From NCBI GenBank assembly GCA_002343335.1, contig DDSI01000241.1:4358-19958 (forward strand): a stretch of 15,601 bases of DNA, written 5' to 3'. Origin of the DNA: Bacteriovoracaceae bacterium UBA2394. GTDB lineage: Bacteria > Bdellovibrionota > UBA2394. The translations under genes were made by a program, and so were the position numbers. The notes under the pieces are model-generated. The model worked only from the letters and a program-made list of their open reading frames with translations, was not told where the DNA came from and did no database searches. Positions 14,925 to 15,601 of the stretch are shown piece after piece. The first letter of the stretch is position 1; each line of letters opens with the position of its first letter.

Positions 14925-14951
14925 CAGGACGCTGCGCTCGCTCGCGTCCTG
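14925..14951. repeat. GC-rich inverted repeat at the end of the Cys-repeat gene
   Basis: CAGGACGC and GCGTCCTG are perfect 8-base arms around an 11-base loop. It lies 12 bases past the stop (14963) of the minus-strand gene. It could act as a terminator stem or mRNA end, but no T-run follows. Confidence 0.5.
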
Positions 14952-14962
14952 TCTCCACCACC

Positions 14963-15418
14963 TTATTTACTGATATCAAATTTACGTTCGAGTTGGCGGA
15001 TCTTGAGTTCTGCGCTTCGTTCGTTCCCATCAATGATATCTCTGAGAATTCGGACGATCTCTTTCGTATCTCCACGTGAGTGAGAGCTCGAGACTCGTCT
15101 GCCCGCGCTTCGAAGGCAGTTGGCAATACTTGCAACTTCGGAAAAGCGGTCACAAACGGCGACTTCTTCGTCCGTGTATTCGCGGCCGGCAACGGCTTCT
15201 ACACATCCGACGATGCTAGCGAGCTCCGAAAAACGGCTACAAAGGTCTAAGGCCTTCTCGTCACAGTCTTGGCCATCTGCAGCTGCAAAACACTTTGAAA
15301 TAGTAGACCCCTCGGAGAAGCGATTACATAGTTGGGCCAATGTGATGGCTTCCGCGGATTGCGAAAACAAGCTTAGGAAAGACGAAGCCAGCACCAAGAA
15401 CGACTGAATTAAACGCAT
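14963..15418 (-). CDS. Small secreted protein with three CxRFSE cysteine repeats
   Basis: The 151-residue protein has a signal peptide (MRLIQSFLVLASSFLSLFSQ, likely cut after SAEA at 24). The mature part has three repeats with an exact 29-residue period: Cys 31-43, 60-72 and 89-101, each of the form C-x-R-F-S-E-x-x-S-I-x-x-C. The paired Cys residues may form disulfides outside the cytoplasm. One further Cys is at 52. Residues 107-151 are polar and helical (EIVRILRDII, ELKIRQLERKF). No catalytic motif is recognised. The ATG at 15418 has a good AAGGGG ribosome site 7 bases before it and a good upstream promoter, so it is probably a single-gene unit. It lies between tRNA-Tyr and the next tRNA on the opposite strand, so it is likely an insertion in the tRNA cluster. 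Confidence 0.85.
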   Translation of the reverse strand: MRLIQSFLVLASSFLSLFSQSAEAITLAQLCNRFSEGSTISKCFAAADGQDCDEKALDLCSRFSELASIVGCVEAVAGREYTDEEVAVCDRFSEVASIANCLRSAGRRVSSSHSRGDTKEIVRILRDIIDGNERSAELKIRQLERKFDISK

Positions 15419-15449
15419 ATAGAACCCCTTCTAGGTTGAATAGAGAGGT

Positions 15450-15478
15450 CAGATAGCAGCGGCGAATTGGGCAGTCAA
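15450..15478 (-). promoter_or_regulatory. Candidate sigma70 promoter for the Cys-repeat protein
   Basis: On the minus strand TTGACT (15473-15478) and TATCTG (15450-15455) are separated by exactly 17 bases. The -35 box matches five of six consensus bases and the -10 box three. Transcription would start near 15443, leaving a short leader before the ATG at 15418. Confidence 0.55.
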
Positions 15479-15574
15479 TGGGGTGCCAGGAACACTAACG
15501 TTTTCCCTCGACTAGCACTTGGCAATTTTTTCCCCCCATGGTCATCTTTCCGTTACGCGTAAATTTGGGCAAAT

Positions 15575-15601
15575 GCCCATGTAGCTCAGTTGGTAGAGCA
15601 C
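15575..15601 (+). tRNA. tRNA, 5' part only (probably tRNA-Thr)
   Basis: The window ends after the acceptor strand GCCCATG, the linker TA and the D-arm GCTC-AGTTGGTA-GAGC. The anticodon lies outside, so identity cannot be read. A Thr tRNA with anticodon GGT is expected from the usual order rlmB, tRNAs, tRNA-Thr, tuf. The palindrome TTACGCGTAA (15553-15562) lies just upstream. Confidence 0.85.

Noticed and set aside
14785..15192. Minus-strand 135-residue frame ending in an antisense tRNA-Tyr translation
   Set aside because: It overlaps the Cys-repeat gene in another frame and its C-terminus is antisense tRNA; no coding signal of its own.
15537..15565. Promoter for the terminal tRNA with TAAATT as -10 box
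   Set aside because: The -10 position is plausible, but no -35 box is found at the right spacing.
1..15601. CRISPR array, rRNA gene or complete transposase
   Set aside because: No evenly spaced repeats with spacers, no rRNA-like sequence and no transposase motifs were seen.

Overview
This is chromosomal DNA of a Gram-negative bacterium. Several predicted lipoproteins and exported proteins have classical signal peptides, one protein resembles LolB, and there are two proteins linked to c-di-GMP. A cluster of rlmB, tRNA-Thr, tRNA-Gly, tRNA-Tyr and a final tRNA (probably Thr) looks like the proteobacterial tRNA group that normally precedes tuf. The mix of TPR-rich envelope proteins, HD-GYP and MshEN domains, and a secreted Cys-repeat protein suggests a deltaproteobacterial or Bdellovibrionota-like lineage. 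That assignment is inference from gene content, not from a database match.

Layout. Positions 1-7161 hold a tightly packed minus-strand run. In transcription order it is: a TPR protein with a signal peptide; a LolB-like lipoprotein; a stand-alone MshEN-domain protein; two oligopeptide/dipeptide ABC-transporter ATPases (OppD/DppD then OppF/DppF); tryptophanyl-tRNA synthetase; and a lipoprotein of unknown function that runs off the left edge. Several junctions overlap as ATGA or GTGA or leave only 2-7 bases, so translational coupling is likely. Positions 7162-7578 are non-coding. They contain a clear intrinsic terminator for the next minus-strand operon and a possible promoter for the first one.

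Positions 7579-11807 hold a second minus-strand operon: an unknown 420-residue protein, an HD-GYP phosphodiesterase-like protein, and a zinc-ribbon/transmembrane/TPR protein. Divergent from it, only about 40 bases away, are pyrF and rlmB on the plus strand (11848-13238), overlapping by 40 bases.

Positions 13240-15601 are the tRNA region: tRNA-Thr(TGT), tRNA-Gly(TCC), tRNA-Tyr(GTA) and the first 27 bases of another tRNA. Two accessory genes sit among them. One encodes an exported alpha/beta-hydrolase whose stop codon lies inside tRNA-Gly. The other, on the minus strand, encodes a small secreted protein with three exact-period CxRFSE repeats. The tRNA-Thr gene is flanked by direct and inverted fragments of itself, which points to local rearrangement or template switching.

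The most unusual points are the MshEN protein coupled to peptide-transporter ATPases that have no permease genes beside them, the scrambled tRNA-Thr surroundings, and the Cys-repeat secreted protein. No CRISPR array, rRNA, complete transposase or phage gene was seen.
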